Below are positions 1 through 8,660 of a DNA stretch of 64,000 bases, one piece after another. The notes beneath the pieces are model-generated. The model worked only from the letters and a program-made list of their open reading frames with translations. It was not told the DNA's origin and ran no database searches. Each line of letters starts with the position of its first letter. Position 1 is the first letter of the stretch. This DNA is from Halorarius halobius (GTDB lineage: Archaea > Halobacteriota > Halobacteria > Halobacteriales > Haloarculaceae), in assembly GCF_024298865.1 (NCBI RefSeq), contig NZ_CP101161.1:3679175-3743174 (forward strand), given 5' to 3'. The position numbers were made by a program, and so were the translations under genes.

Positions 1-1
1 C

Positions 2-1243
2 AACGGCTTCTACTCGAAGGAACTGCTGTTCGAGGCGACCTACGAAATCGCCCACCAGCTCGGCGGCCTGTTCTGGCTCTACCCCGCGATTGCGGTGTTC
101 GGGAGCGTGTTCACGTTCCTCTACTCGATTCGGTTCCTGATGCTGTTCTTCGGCGAGAAGCCCGACGACCTGCACGCTCACCGGCCGCCGTGGCCGATGC
201 TCGCGCCGCCGCTGCTGCTCGCGGGAATCGCGGCCGTCATCGGTCTCGGCGGGGTGACCGGCACGCTCGGGTTCCATCTCACCCCGCTGGAGGAGTTCGT
301 CGCGGCGGTGACCGCATCGAGCGCCGGCCCCGAGTTCCACGGGTTCTCCTACAAGTTCCCGACCTCGCTGTCGCCGTACGTGCTGATGAGCGTCGTCACC
401 ATCGTCGTCGGCGCCGCGGCGTACCCGTTCTACGACCGCCTCCACCGCGGTATCCGGCGGGCGCGAGCGGTCCCCGTGACGAGTCCGAACTGGTACTACA
501 ACACGGCGGTGACCGGGGCGAACAGCCTCTCGGTGCGGACCGCACGGGTCGTCCACAGCGGCGTCCTCCGCCGGTACGCCTACCCGGTGCTGGCGTCGGT
601 CTGCGCGCTCGCGCTCGGCGGCTATCTCGCCGCGGGGGCGACCCTTCCCGGGTTCACCGGGTTCACGGCCAGCATGCCCGTCGCGCTCGTGTTGCTCACC
701 GCTGTGCTGGGCGCCGTCGCCGTCGCCGTCGCCGGCTCGCACATCGCGGGCGTGCTGACGCTGTCCATCCTCGGGTTCATGGTGGCGGTCTTCTACGTGC
801 TGGCGGCCGCCCCGGACCTCGCGCTCACGCAGTTGGTCATCGAGACGCTGGTGCTGGTCATCTTCCTGCTCGTGCTCGACCGCCTGCCGTCGTGGTACGG
901 CGAACTGAAGCGGCGACAGGTGGCCGCCGACGTCGTGCTGTCCGCGACGGTGGGCGTCACCGTGTTCGTCACCGTCCTGCTGTCGACGGCCGCCTCGCCC
1001 GACGATGGCATCGCGCAGTTCTTCATCGAGACCGCGCCCGTCCCCGAGGAGCACGGCCGGTGGATACTCGACGCGGGCGGCGGCGGCAACATCGTCAACG
1101 TCATCCTCGTCGACTTCCGGGCGTTCGACACGCTCGGGGAGATAACGGTGGTGGCGATGGCGGCCCTCTCGGTGCTGACGCTCATCGGGATGCGACAGCG
1201 CGGGGAGCGGGGCCCCGGCGACGACGGAGGTGAGCGCGCGTGA
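2..1243 (+). CDS. mrpA: Mrp-type Na+/H+ antiporter subunit A, C-terminal part (5' truncated by window)
   Basis: The reading frame is open from base 2, so the gene starts before the window; the GTG at 95 is internal. The visible 413 codons begin with a conserved segment (NGFYSKELLFEA) typical of the large NuoL-like antiporter subunit. They continue through membrane helices into an MbhD/DUF4040-like segment (DLALTQLVIETLVLVIFLLV, about 814-873). The end is an MbhE-like segment (VDFRAFDTLGE). The subunit is expected to form part of the ion-translocating path of a Na+/H+ antiporter in the cell membrane. Its TGA overlaps the GTG of the next gene, which supports one operon with the six following subunits. 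A hydrogenase-type or Nuo-type complex is less likely because the downstream order matches Mrp/Mnh. Confidence 0.88.
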   Translation, partial: NGFYSKELLFEATYEIAHQLGGLFWLYPAIAVFGSVFTFLYSIRFLMLFFGEKPDDLHAHRPPWPMLAPPLLLAGIAAVIGLGGVTGTLGFHLTPLEEFVAAVTASSAGPEFHGFSYKFPTSLSPYVLMSVVTIVVGAAAYPFYDRLHRGIRRARAVPVTSPNWYYNTAVTGANSLSVRTARVVHSGVLRRYAYPVLASVCALALGGYLAAGATLPGFTGFTASMPVALVLLTAVLGAVAVAVAGSHIAGVLTLSILGFMVAVFYVLAAAPDLALTQLVIETLVLVIFLLVLDRLPSWYGELKRRQVAADVVLSATVGVTVFVTVLLSTAASPDDGIAQFFIETAPVPEEHGRWILDAGGGGNIVNVILVDFRAFDTLGEITVVAMAALSVLTLIGMRQRGERGPGDDGGERA

Positions 1244-1713
1244 CACAGAAGCGCGAGCCGACGGTCATCGCCCGCACCGTCACCCGCACAGTCGTCCCGC
1301 TCATCCTGGTGACGGCGCTCGCCCTGCTGTTCCAGGGTCACAATCTCCCCGGCGGCGGGTTCATCGCGGGCGTGCTCACCTGCACGGGCGTCGCGCTCAC
1401 GTACGTCATCTACGGCCGGGAGTTCCTCGGCCGCGAACTGCTCGGAGTGGAGGCCGGCGGCCCGGAGGTTCTCGAAGGGTTGCCGCGGCTGTACGCCCGC
1501 CTGTTCGCGGTCGGACTCGCCGTCGCCGTCACCGCGGGCCTCGTACCGATGCTCCTCGAGTTCCCGTTCCTGACGCAGGCCGTGTTGTTCCTGAAAGGCG
1601 TCCCCGTCTACGGCACGTTCGAGGTGGCGTCGGCGTTCGCGTTCGACCTCGGCGTCTACTTCGTCGTCGTCGGGGGACTGCTCACTATCGTCTCGGTGGT
1701 GGGAGCTGAATGA
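1240..1713 (+). CDS. mrpB: Mrp Na+/H+ antiporter subunit B (MnhB)
   Basis: A 157-residue membrane protein starting with GTG that overlaps the preceding stop (GTGA). It has four hydrophobic stretches and the MnhB hallmark near residues 28-45 (LLFQGHNLPGGGFIAG), where the GHN-PGGGF pattern is family-typical. MnhB is a small membrane subunit of the hetero-oligomeric Mrp antiporter. The stop codon overlaps the start of the C subunit, so translation is probably coupled. The identification is firm from motif and gene order; the transported ion (Na+ or K+) cannot be read from sequence. Confidence 0.92.
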   Translation: MTQKREPTVIARTVTRTVVPLILVTALALLFQGHNLPGGGFIAGVLTCTGVALTYVIYGREFLGRELLGVEAGGPEVLEGLPRLYARLFAVGLAVAVTAGLVPMLLEFPFLTQAVLFLKGVPVYGTFEVASAFAFDLGVYFVVVGGLLTIVSVVGAE

Positions 1714-2087
1714 CACAGTACGTGCTCGCGGTCGTGCTCGGCTTGCTGTTCGCGTTCGGGACGTTCCTCGTCCTGCGGCGCGACCTGGTGCGCGTCGTCT
1801 GGGGCGTCACCATCATGTCGCAGGCCACGAACGTCTACCTCGTCACGATGGGGGGGCTCTCCGGAAGCGTCCCGGTCGTCGCCCACGGCGCTCACGGCGG
1901 CGGTGGGAGCGTGACCGACCCGCTGGTGCAGGCGCTCGTGTTGACGGCCATCGTCATCGGGTTCGGGACGACGGCGTTCGCGCTCGTGTTGACCTACCGG
2001 GTGTACGAGGAGCACGGCACCATCGACCTGGAGGAACTGGGCGACTACGAGGCCGACCCGCTCGGAGGTGAGAACGATGGCGCCTGA
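1710..2087 (+). CDS. mrpC: Mrp Na+/H+ antiporter subunit C (NuoK-like)
   Basis: A 125-residue protein of the NuoK/MnhC family with three membrane helices. The ATG at 1710 overlaps the previous stop (ATGA). Helix 2 carries the conserved pattern around WGVTIMSQATNVYLV, equivalent to the Gly-rich helix of NuoK. A loop rich in Gly and His (about residues 55-70) precedes helix 3, followed by an acidic C-terminus (DLEELGDYEADPLGG). The gene overlaps the start of subunit D by 11 nt. It acts in the membrane with subunit D as part of the antiporter core. Confidence 0.92.
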   Translation: MTQYVLAVVLGLLFAFGTFLVLRRDLVRVVWGVTIMSQATNVYLVTMGGLSGSVPVVAHGAHGGGGSVTDPLVQALVLTAIVIGFGTTAFALVLTYRVYEEHGTIDLEELGDYEADPLGGENDGA

Positions 2088-3633
2088 CCACGTCGTCCTC
2101 GCGCCGCTTCTGGCGGCGCTGGCGACCGCGGTGCTCGCACTTCTGGTCCGACCGTACCCCCGCGTCCAGCGGAGCGTGAGCCTGCTCGGGGGCGCCGGCT
2201 ACGCCGTCGCCGTCGCCGTCCTGTTCCAGCGGGTCACCGCGGGCGGCACGCTCGTCTACCAACTGTCGAACTGGGACGCGCCGTTCGGCATCGTCGCCGT
2301 CGCGGACGCCCTCTCGGTGTTCATGCTCGCGCTGTCCGCGGCCGTCGCCGTGCCGGCGCTCGTCTTCTCGGTGCGGTATCTCGACGACGACGACCAGACG
2401 CTGTCGTACCACGCGCTGTTCCACTTCATGCTCGTCGGCGTCACCGGGTCGTTCCTCACGGGCGACATCTTCAACCTCTTCGTCTGGTTCGAGGTGATGC
2501 TCATGTCCTCGTACGTGCTCGTCGTGTTCTACTCGGGGCCGGAACACACCAAGGCCGCACTCCAGTACGCGGTGCTCAACCTCGTCGGGAGCGCCGTCAT
2601 GCTGGTCTCCATCGGCGGTATCTACTCGGTGACCGGCACGCTCAACATGGCCGACATCACCCGTCGGCTGGCCGCCCCCGCGGAGTACGGCATCGCGGAA
2701 TCGGTGCCGGCGGTGCTGGGGCTGTCGGCCGTTCTCTTTGCCGTGTTCGCGCTGAAGGCCGGCATCGTCCCGTTCCAGTTCTGGGTGCCCGCCGCCTACC
2801 GGGCCGCGCCCGCCCCGGTGACGGCGGTGCTGGCCGGCGTCGTCAAGAAGGTGGGCGTGTACGCCATCGTCCGACTCTACTTCACGGTGTTCGCCGCCGC
2901 CACGCTCCCCGTCTCCCTGCCGTTCGTGTCGGGCGACTCGTTCCTCGCGTTCTTCGGGCCGGTGCTGTTCGTGATGGCCGCCGCGAGCATCCTGTTGGGC
3001 GGCGTCGGTGCGGTCAACCAGCCCGACATCGACGGCCTGCTCGCGTACTCCTCCATCGGCCAGGTCGGGTTCATCATCCTGCCGCTGGCGGTGGGCGCGA
3101 CTGTGCCCGCCGTCCGGGAACTCGCGATTGCGGCCGCGCTGGTGTACGCACTGAACCACGCGCTGGCGAAGGGCCTCCTCTTTCTCGCGTCGGGCGCGAC
3201 GTTCCGGGGCGTCGGCTCCGACCGGTTCGACGTCCTCGGGGGACTCTCCGAGCGAGACCCGTGGCTGGCGGGTGCGTTCTTCGTCGGCGCGCTCTCGCTG
3301 GTCGGGATTCCGCCGCTGTCGGGCTTCTTCGGCAAACTGCTCGTGTTCGACGTGGGCGTCCGCGCCGAGTCGACGCTCCTTCTGGCCGCGGCACTCGCCG
3401 GCGCGGTGTTCACCATCGCGTACTTCTCGCGGGCGTGGAACCGGGCGTTCTGGGGCGAACCGGTCGCGTACGACCGCGACGCGCCGCTGGTGGCCGTCGT
3501 CGTCCTGCTGGCGGCTGTCGTCGTTCTCGTGGGCGTCGGCTTCGACCCCGTGATGGACGCCGCACGCCGTGCCGCCGAGGCGGCCGTGAACCGAAGCGAG
3601 TACGTGGACGCGGTTCTGGGGGTGAACCGATGA
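2077..3633 (+). CDS. mrpD: Mrp Na+/H+ antiporter subunit D (NuoN/NuoM-like)
   Basis: A 518-residue, roughly 14-helix membrane protein of the proton-conducting membrane transporter family shared with complex I. I chose the ATG at 2077 because GGAGGTG (2064-2070) sits six bases before it; an in-frame GTG at 2068 lies inside that site. Conserved family elements are visible: an ion-path glutamate in NLFVWFEVML (about residue 140), a lysine in ALKAGIVPFQFWVPAAYRAAP (about residue 230) and SGFFGK near residue 412. Start and stop overlap subunits C and E. Together with subunit A it should form the H+/Na+ path. Confidence 0.93.
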   Translation: MAPDHVVLAPLLAALATAVLALLVRPYPRVQRSVSLLGGAGYAVAVAVLFQRVTAGGTLVYQLSNWDAPFGIVAVADALSVFMLALSAAVAVPALVFSVRYLDDDDQTLSYHALFHFMLVGVTGSFLTGDIFNLFVWFEVMLMSSYVLVVFYSGPEHTKAALQYAVLNLVGSAVMLVSIGGIYSVTGTLNMADITRRLAAPAEYGIAESVPAVLGLSAVLFAVFALKAGIVPFQFWVPAAYRAAPAPVTAVLAGVVKKVGVYAIVRLYFTVFAAATLPVSLPFVSGDSFLAFFGPVLFVMAAASILLGGVGAVNQPDIDGLLAYSSIGQVGFIILPLAVGATVPAVRELAIAAALVYALNHALAKGLLFLASGATFRGVGSDRFDVLGGLSERDPWLAGAFFVGALSLVGIPPLSGFFGKLLVFDVGVRAESTLLLAAALAGAVFTIAYFSRAWNRAFWGEPVAYDRDAPLVAVVVLLAAVVVLVGVGFDPVMDAARRAAEAAVNRSEYVDAVLGVNR

Positions 3634-4196
3634 GAGCGCGCAAGTGGCCGCTCCTCGGACTGATGCTCGCGGTGCTGTGGCTGTTCGTCAGGGGCGTCCA
3701 CCTCGACGCCGTCGTCGGCGAGTTCCTCATCGGTCTCGCCGTCGGGATGCCCGTCGCGTACGTCCTGCGCCGGTTCTACACCGAACGGGTCCACGTCGGC
3801 GGCTCCCTGCGCTCGATACCGTGGATACTCCGGTATCTCGCGGTGTTCATCTACGAACTGCTGACCGCGAACGTCGACGTGGCCTACCGGGTGCTCCACC
3901 CGAGCCTCCCCATCGACCCGGACGTCATCGCGGTCCCCCTGCGAGTGGAGTCGGACGCGGCGATAACCACCATCGCCAACTCCATCACGCTCACGCCGGG
4001 GACGCTGACGATGGACCACGACAGCGAGACGAACACGCTGTACGTCCACGCCATCGTCGGCGACGTCGACAGCGTCGTCGCGCCCATCCGAACGTGGGAG
4101 GATTACGCGCTGTACATCTTCGACGAGGACGCGAGCCCCTCGGACCCGGCACCGGCGGCCCGGAGCGGCCGCGAGCGGGGTGGTCGCCGTGAGTAG
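3630..4196 (+). CDS. mrpE: Mrp Na+/H+ antiporter subunit E (MnhE)
   Basis: A 188-residue MnhE-family protein starting at an ATG that overlaps the stop of subunit D (ATGA). The first 60 residues hold two hydrophobic segments (LLGLMLAVLWLFVRG and FLIGLAVGMPVAYVLRR). The remainder is a soluble domain with the conserved TLTPGTLTMDHD region, which is typical for MnhE. The C-terminus is a short polar tail. It is a structural subunit of the antiporter and overlaps the next gene by about 17 nt. Confidence 0.92.
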   Translation: MRARKWPLLGLMLAVLWLFVRGVHLDAVVGEFLIGLAVGMPVAYVLRRFYTERVHVGGSLRSIPWILRYLAVFIYELLTANVDVAYRVLHPSLPIDPDVIAVPLRVESDAAITTIANSITLTPGTLTMDHDSETNTLYVHAIVGDVDSVVAPIRTWEDYALYIFDEDASPSDPAPAARSGRERGGRRE

Positions 4197-4470
4197 CCCC
4201 CTGCTCGACGCGGCCGTGCTGGTCGGCCTCGTCGTCTCCGCGCTGGTGACGCTGGGGGCCGGCTACCGCGTCATCCGCGGCCCGACGACGCCCGACAGGG
4301 TAGTCGCGCTCGACACCATCGGCACGAACGTCGTCGCCATCGCGGTGCTGTACGCCATCGACCAGGGCCGTGGGCTGTTCGTCGACGTGGCGCTGGTGCT
4401 GGCCATCATCGGGTTCATCAGCACCATCGCCGTCGCACGCTACGTCACGGAGGGTGACATCATCGAATGA
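4180..4470 (+). CDS. mrpF: Mrp Na+/H+ antiporter subunit F (MnhF)
   Basis: A 96-residue, three-helix membrane protein matching MnhF/PhaF: helix, loop with YRVIRGPTTPDRVVALDTI, and two further helices. The RGP-xPDR-AxD pattern is the family signature. The start could be GTG at 4180 or GTG at 4189 (VSSPLLDAAV); both overlap subunit E, and the downstream one gives the more usual length. The stop overlaps the ATG of subunit G. The function is as an accessory membrane subunit of the antiporter. Confidence 0.9.
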   Translation: MVAVSSPLLDAAVLVGLVVSALVTLGAGYRVIRGPTTPDRVVALDTIGTNVVAIAVLYAIDQGRGLFVDVALVLAIIGFISTIAVARYVTEGDIIE

Positions 4471-4811
4471 TCCGAGATTACGCCACCATCGCGCTCATCG
4501 CCGTCGGGGCGTTCTTCCTCGTCGTGGGGACCGTCGGCCTGCTCCGCCTGCCGGACGTCTACAACCGGATGCACGCCACCTCGAAGGCCACCACCCTTGG
4601 GGCCGCGAGTATCTTCCTCGCCGGGTTCGTCCAGTTCGGGCCGACCGGCGCGGGCCTCGTCTGTCTGGTCGGTATCGTGTTCCTGTTCCTGACCGCGCCG
4701 ACGGGCGCCCACGTCGTCTCCCGGGCCGCCCAGCGGATGGGCGTCGACTTCGCGGGCGGCGTGGTCTGGCCCGGCGGCGACAGCGAGGACGTCGACGACC
4801 CAACCGAGTAG
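4467..4811 (+). CDS. mrpG: Mrp Na+/H+ antiporter subunit G (MnhG)
   Basis: A 114-residue MnhG/PhaG protein, the last gene of the operon. Three hydrophobic segments surround the signature LLRLPDVYNRMHATSKATTLG (about residues 25-45), where LPD-Y-R-HA--K--TLG is conserved. The C-terminus is a cytoplasmic acidic tail (GGDSEDVDDPTE). ATG overlaps the previous stop. After this gene there is a 40-nt gap and an independent promoter, so the operon ends here. Confidence 0.93.
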   Translation: MIRDYATIALIAVGAFFLVVGTVGLLRLPDVYNRMHATSKATTLGAASIFLAGFVQFGPTGAGLVCLVGIVFLFLTAPTGAHVVSRAAQRMGVDFAGGVVWPGGDSEDVDDPTE

Positions 4812-4851
4812 CCGCACAACCTCTTTGGCTACCGACGTTGACGGGCGCGCC

Positions 4852-5244
4852 ATGGCCCGCCACCGCGCCAACTACGCACTGCTCCCCGTCCTGGAGCATC
4901 TCGGCCCCGACAGCGGGAGCCTCGACGTACCGTGGGCGACGTTCGTCGGCGACCGCTCCTCGCGGCTGACGTTCTCGGTGCCGACCGCCGACCCCACCGA
5001 CGCCTACCTCGAACTGCAGGCGTACGACGTGGACACGTACGGCCACGAGATACACGTCAACGGCACCGCCCTCTCGGGGTTCGACGTGCCGCCCGGCGAC
5101 GGCTGGCAGTTGTGGCTCGACGCCGTCACGGACGCCGACCTGCACGCGGGCGAGAACGAGGTCCGGGTCCACCGCGACACGGCGAGCGAGGACGCCTTCG
5201 CCGTCGGCAACGTCGTCGTCCACTGGCGAGAACCCGTCGAGTGA
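4852..5244 (+). CDS. Small conserved haloarchaeal protein (DUF7383-like)
   Basis: A 130-residue soluble acidic protein. I place the start at ATG 4852 rather than the in-frame ATG at 4825 because an AT-rich box (CTCTTTGG, 4821-4828) lies 27 nt before 4852, as expected for a leaderless transcript. The predicted structure is mostly beta (alternating short strands, for example LTFSVPTAD, YLELQAYDV, HEIHVNGTAL, NEVRVHRDT), which suggests a jelly-roll or carbohydrate-binding-like sandwich; this is inference. I recall the family as a domain of unknown function found only in haloarchaea. No catalytic motif is visible. It stands alone between the Mrp operon and the convergent coaBC gene. Confidence 0.7.
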   Translation: MARHRANYALLPVLEHLGPDSGSLDVPWATFVGDRSSRLTFSVPTADPTDAYLELQAYDVDTYGHEIHVNGTALSGFDVPPGDGWQLWLDAVTDADLHAGENEVRVHRDTASEDAFAVGNVVVHWREPVE

Positions 5245-5250
5245 GCCGGC

Positions 5251-6408
5251 TCAGTCGTCGAGTTCGCCCGCCAGTTCCTCCGCGAGTCGGAGGCCGAGTC
5301 CCGTCTTCGTTCCGGCGTACTCGGTGACGCGGTTCGGGCGGACGAACAGGACCCGGGTGTCGTCGGCGCCGAGCACGTCCGAGCGGTTGGCGACGACGAA
5401 GGCGAGGGCCGTCCGGTCGAGCTGTTCGCGCGCCTTCTCGACGAGCGCCTCGTCGTCGCCGGCCGTCTCCAGTTTGAAGCCGACGATGGGCAACTCGGGG
5501 TGCGCCTCGCGCACGCTGTCGATGAGCTTCGGCGTCGCCTCCAGCTCGAGCGTGAGGTCCTGTCCGGAGCGTATCTTCTCGTCGCTCGCGGCGACCGTGT
5601 AATCGGAGATGGCCGCCGCCGACACCAGCGCGTCCGCGTCGCCGGCGTGGGCCTCGACGGCGCCGAGCATCTCCGCCGCGGATTCGACCTGCTCGACGCG
5701 GGCGTACGGCACCTCGGGGCCGTCGTGGACCAGTACCACGTCGGCGCCGCGGACGTAACAGCCCCGCGCAACCGCCCGGCCCGTGCGGCCCGACGCGCGG
5801 TTCGTGATGGTCCGCACGGGGTCGATGGCCTCGCTGGTCGCGCCGGAGGTGACGACGACGGTGCGGCCGTCCAGCGGCGAGCCACCGACCGCCCGGGCGG
5901 TCTCCGTGACGATGGCCTCCTCGGTGGCGATCTTCGCTTTCCCCTCCTCGACGCGCGGCTCAACGAACGCGACGCCCCACTCCTCGAGCGTGTCGAGCGA
6001 GTCGAGGACGCCGGGGTGGTCGTACATCGGCTCGTGCATCGCGGGGGCGACGACGACGGGGACGCCCTGTCCGAGCGCGACCGTCGCGCAGGTGGTGACG
6101 GTCGTGTCGTCGACCGCGTGGGCCATCTTCGAGCAGGTGTTCGCCGTCGCGGGCGCGAGCAGGAACACGTCGGCCCAGCCGTCGTCGCCGAACAACTCGA
6201 CGTGCTCGACGGCGCCGGTTATCTCGGTGACGACGGGGTTGTCGGTGGCGAACTCCAGGGCCCACGGGTGGAGGATGCCGCGCGCGCTGTCGGTCATCAC
6301 GGCCCGCACCTCGGCGCCGTGTCGGCGGAGTTCGTGTGCGAGTTCCACCGTCTTGACCGCCGCGATGCTGCCCGACACGCCCAGCGCGACGTTGGCGCCC
6401 TCCAGCAT
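5251..6408 (-). CDS. coaBC: Bifunctional phosphopantothenoylcysteine decarboxylase / phosphopantothenate-cysteine ligase
   Basis: A 385-residue two-domain enzyme of coenzyme A synthesis. The N-terminal FMN-binding decarboxylase (CoaC) begins with VALGVSGSIAAVK and contains LLAPATANT and the PAMHEPMY segment that replaces the usual PAMN. The C-terminal ligase (CoaB) starts near residue 185 with VVTSGATSEAIDPVRTI followed by NRASGRTG, both family signatures, and has the ANRSDVLGADDT segment near the end. The start is ATG 6408; the long open frame upstream is only GC-rich read-through of the opposite strand. The gene converges on 4852-5244 with a six-base gap. Confidence 0.95.
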   Translation of the reverse strand: MLEGANVALGVSGSIAAVKTVELAHELRRHGAEVRAVMTDSARGILHPWALEFATDNPVVTEITGAVEHVELFGDDGWADVFLLAPATANTCSKMAHAVDDTTVTTCATVALGQGVPVVVAPAMHEPMYDHPGVLDSLDTLEEWGVAFVEPRVEEGKAKIATEEAIVTETARAVGGSPLDGRTVVVTSGATSEAIDPVRTITNRASGRTGRAVARGCYVRGADVVLVHDGPEVPYARVEQVESAAEMLGAVEAHAGDADALVSAAAISDYTVAASDEKIRSGQDLTLELEATPKLIDSVREAHPELPIVGFKLETAGDDEALVEKAREQLDRTALAFVVANRSDVLGADDTRVLFVRPNRVTEYAGTKTGLGLRLAEELAGELDD

Positions 6409-6489
6409 ACCTGAGGGGTGGAAGCCACGGGTATTCAGTCTTCGGCGTCGGGTCGGTAGCTTCTTTGCCGTCCTCGGCGCGCTCCCGAC

Positions 6490-7305
6490 ATGGTCATCGC
6501 CGACTCTCCGGTCCCCCGCCTCGGACTCGGGACCTGGCAGAACACCGAGTTCGAGCAGTGCCGCGACAGCGTCCGAACCGCTCTGGAGATGGGTTATCGA
6601 CACGTCGACACCGCCGAACTGTACGACAACGAGGAGCCAGTCGGCGCCGGCATCGAGGCCGCCGACGTGCCCCGCGAGGAGGTGTATCTGGCGACGAAGG
6701 TGCTCCACCCCCGCCACGTCGAGGGCGACCCCACCCGCGCGTCCATCCGGGAGGCGGTCGACGGCTGTCTCTCGCGGCTCGGCGTCGACAGCGTCGACCT
6801 CATGTACGTCCACTGGCCCGTCGACTACGACCTCGACGTGGTCCACACGACGCTCGCGGAGCTCCGCGACGAGGGGCGTATCGACGACGTGGCCGTCAGC
6901 AACTACACCCCTGACCACGTCGAGCGGGCGCTGGACGTCGACCCCGACGTCGTCGCCAACCAGGTCGAACTCCACCCGTTGCTCCCGCAGGCAGAGCTCC
7001 GCGAGTTCTGCGCGGAGGTTGGCGTCGACGTGGTCGCGTACGCACCGCTCGCCCACGGCGAGGTGTTCGACGTGCCCGAACTCCAGCGGGTGGCCGACGA
7101 CCACGGCGTCAGCGTCGCACGGGCGACGCTGGCGTGGCATCTCGCACACGGCGTCGCGGCGGTGCCGAAAGCGACCGGCGAGGAGCATATCCGCGACAAC
7201 TGGGCCGCGCGGACGCTCGACCTCCCGGAGTCGGACGTGGCGGCCATCGACGACATCGACCGCCGCGAGCGGTTCTTCGACTCCGACTACGCGCCCGACT
7301 GGTGA
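6490..7305 (+). CDS. Aldo/keto reductase
   Basis: A 271-residue TIM-barrel NADPH-dependent oxidoreductase. The catalytic tetrad is visible: Asp40 and Tyr45 in RHVDTAELYDNEE, a Lys in LATKVLH and a His in YVHWPVDYD. The C-terminal cofactor site resembles VAAVPKATGEEHIRDN, the usual (I/V)PK(S/A) cofactor-phosphate motif. The length is that of the prokaryotic 2,5-diketogluconate reductase-like group (AKR5-type). The substrate is unknown. An AT-rich box (CTTCTTTGCC, about 6460-6469) precedes the start by 27 nt. It is divergent from coaBC. Confidence 0.93.
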   Translation: MVIADSPVPRLGLGTWQNTEFEQCRDSVRTALEMGYRHVDTAELYDNEEPVGAGIEAADVPREEVYLATKVLHPRHVEGDPTRASIREAVDGCLSRLGVDSVDLMYVHWPVDYDLDVVHTTLAELRDEGRIDDVAVSNYTPDHVERALDVDPDVVANQVELHPLLPQAELREFCAEVGVDVVAYAPLAHGEVFDVPELQRVADDHGVSVARATLAWHLAHGVAAVPKATGEEHIRDNWAARTLDLPESDVAAIDDIDRRERFFDSDYAPDW

Positions 7306-7311
7306 GCGGGG

Positions 7312-8052
7312 CTACTCGTCGTCCGCGACGGACGGGTGCATCGTCGGCGGTTCGTCCTGTGGCTCCGCGAACGCCTCCCGCAACCGCTCCAGCGACGCCT
7401 GCTCGCGCTGTTCGCGTTCCTCCGCGCTTATCTCCTCACAGCCCGGCGGTACCTCGCGACCCCGGTCGGTGAAGTAGCCCTCGGGCGCGACCCAGTCGTG
7501 ATAGAACGGCTCGTCGCTGTCGTCGATGAGCGTCAGCGCCACCTCCGCGCCGTGGCCCGCCGCGACGACCGTCTGGTGGGGTTTCTCGGCGACGCGGCCC
7601 GCCGCGTACAGCCCGTCGACGCCCGTGCGCCCGAAGTCGTCGACGTCGACGTACGTCTTCGAACCGCGCTTCGTGAGCCCCACCCCGTCCAGTTCCGCGA
7701 GGTGGTCGGTGTCGGACCACGACGCCACGACCGCGTACGCCGTCGAGAGGTCCGACTCGCCGTCGGCGTCCTCGACGCGGAGCCGGAGCCCCTCGTCCGT
7801 CTCCGTCAGTCGGGTGACTCGCGCCTCGCGGAAGTCGACGCCGTTCTCCTCGGCCTGCTCGCGCACGAGCGAGAGGAACGTGCGAGCGTTCACCCCCAGC
7901 GGGAACCCGGGGACGTTCTCGAGGTGGGCGTTCCGTGCGAGTATCGACTCCCCGTGGTCGACGACGAGCGTATCGAGGCCCGCGCGGGCCGTGAAGATGG
8001 CCGCGGTCATCCCCGCCACGCCTCCGCCGACGACTGCGACGTCCGTGTCCAT
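7312..8052 (-). CDS. FAD-dependent pyridine nucleotide-disulfide oxidoreductase-like protein without CxxC
   Basis: A 246-residue protein resembling thioredoxin reductase. The FAD site is at the N-terminus (VAVVGGGVAGMTAAIFTARAG) and a second one, GLYAAGRVAEKPHQTVVAAGHG, matches the C-terminal FAD motif. It is shorter than thioredoxin reductase (about 310-330): the separate NAD(P)H-binding insertion with its own GGGNSA motif and the redox CxxC are both absent, so it is not a disulfide reductase. The C-terminus is a charged tail. The likely role is a small flavoprotein oxidoreductase; partner and substrate are unknown. It ends seven bases from the convergent aldo/keto reductase. Confidence 0.85.
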   Translation of the reverse strand: MDTDVAVVGGGVAGMTAAIFTARAGLDTLVVDHGESILARNAHLENVPGFPLGVNARTFLSLVREQAEENGVDFREARVTRLTETDEGLRLRVEDADGESDLSTAYAVVASWSDTDHLAELDGVGLTKRGSKTYVDVDDFGRTGVDGLYAAGRVAEKPHQTVVAAGHGAEVALTLIDDSDEPFYHDWVAPEGYFTDRGREVPPGCEEISAEEREQREQASLERLREAFAEPQDEPPTMHPSVADDE

Positions 8053-8147
8053 ACCGGGGGTCGGCGGCCGGGGATTACCAAGGGCACGGTTCCGCTCCGG
8101 CCTCGAACCGTCGGAACCCTTAGGGAGCGACCGTCCGAACGCGCTGT

Positions 8148-8660
8148 GTGGACGCAGTCGAGGTTACCACCGTCGTCTATCTCCCCCGGGAGGAGGTGTA
8201 CGAGTTCCTCACCGACTTCCCGGGATACGCGCGGTACTCGAAACATCTCGACGGCGTCGACCAGTACGGCGACGGCTCGCCGGGCACCGAGTACGCGCTC
8301 CACTTCACGTGGTGGAAGCTCTCCTACACCGCCCGCTCGGAGGTGACCGCGACCGACAAGCCCGCCCGCATCGACTGGCGGCTGACGAAAGACCTGAAAG
8401 CGACCGGCTACTGGGCCATCGAATCGGAGGTCCCCCCCGACGACCGCGACGTGGCGACGCGGGTCCGGTTTCGCGTCGAGTACCACCCCGACACTGCCAA
8501 CGAGGACGCCATCAGCCTCCCGCGATTCGTCTCCTGGGACTGGCTGTTCGAGAAACTGGAGCCGAAGGTGCGCGAGGAAGCCGAGCGTGTCGTCCGCCGC
8601 ATCGTCCGCGACCTCGAAGGCGAGGCGCGGCCGGTCGAGTTGGAAATCGAGACCTACTGA
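8148..8660 (+). CDS. SRPBCC-fold protein (coenzyme Q-binding / polyketide-cyclase-like)
   Basis: A 170-residue START/Bet v1-like protein. The N-terminus VEVTTVVYLPREEVYEFLTDFPGYARYS is typical of the COQ10/SRPBCC family, where the loop after the first helix closes a hydrophobic pocket. A GTG start at 8148 fits an AT-rich CCCTTAGGG box about 27 nt upstream. The C-terminal helix (REEAERVVRRIVRDLEGEAR) is the usual lid helix. It probably binds a lipid or quinone; a role next to the electron-transfer halocyanin gene is only inference. Its stop overlaps the convergent halocyanin gene by seven bases. Confidence 0.83.
   Translation: MDAVEVTTVVYLPREEVYEFLTDFPGYARYSKHLDGVDQYGDGSPGTEYALHFTWWKLSYTARSEVTATDKPARIDWRLTKDLKATGYWAIESEVPPDDRDVATRVRFRVEYHPDTANEDAISLPRFVSWDWLFEKLEPKVREEAERVVRRIVRDLEGEARPVELEIETY

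Noticed and set aside
6409..7188. N-terminal extension of CoaBC over the aldo/keto reductase
   Set aside because: The extension is antisense to an aldo/keto reductase with all catalytic residues, and ATG 6408 begins the conserved domain.
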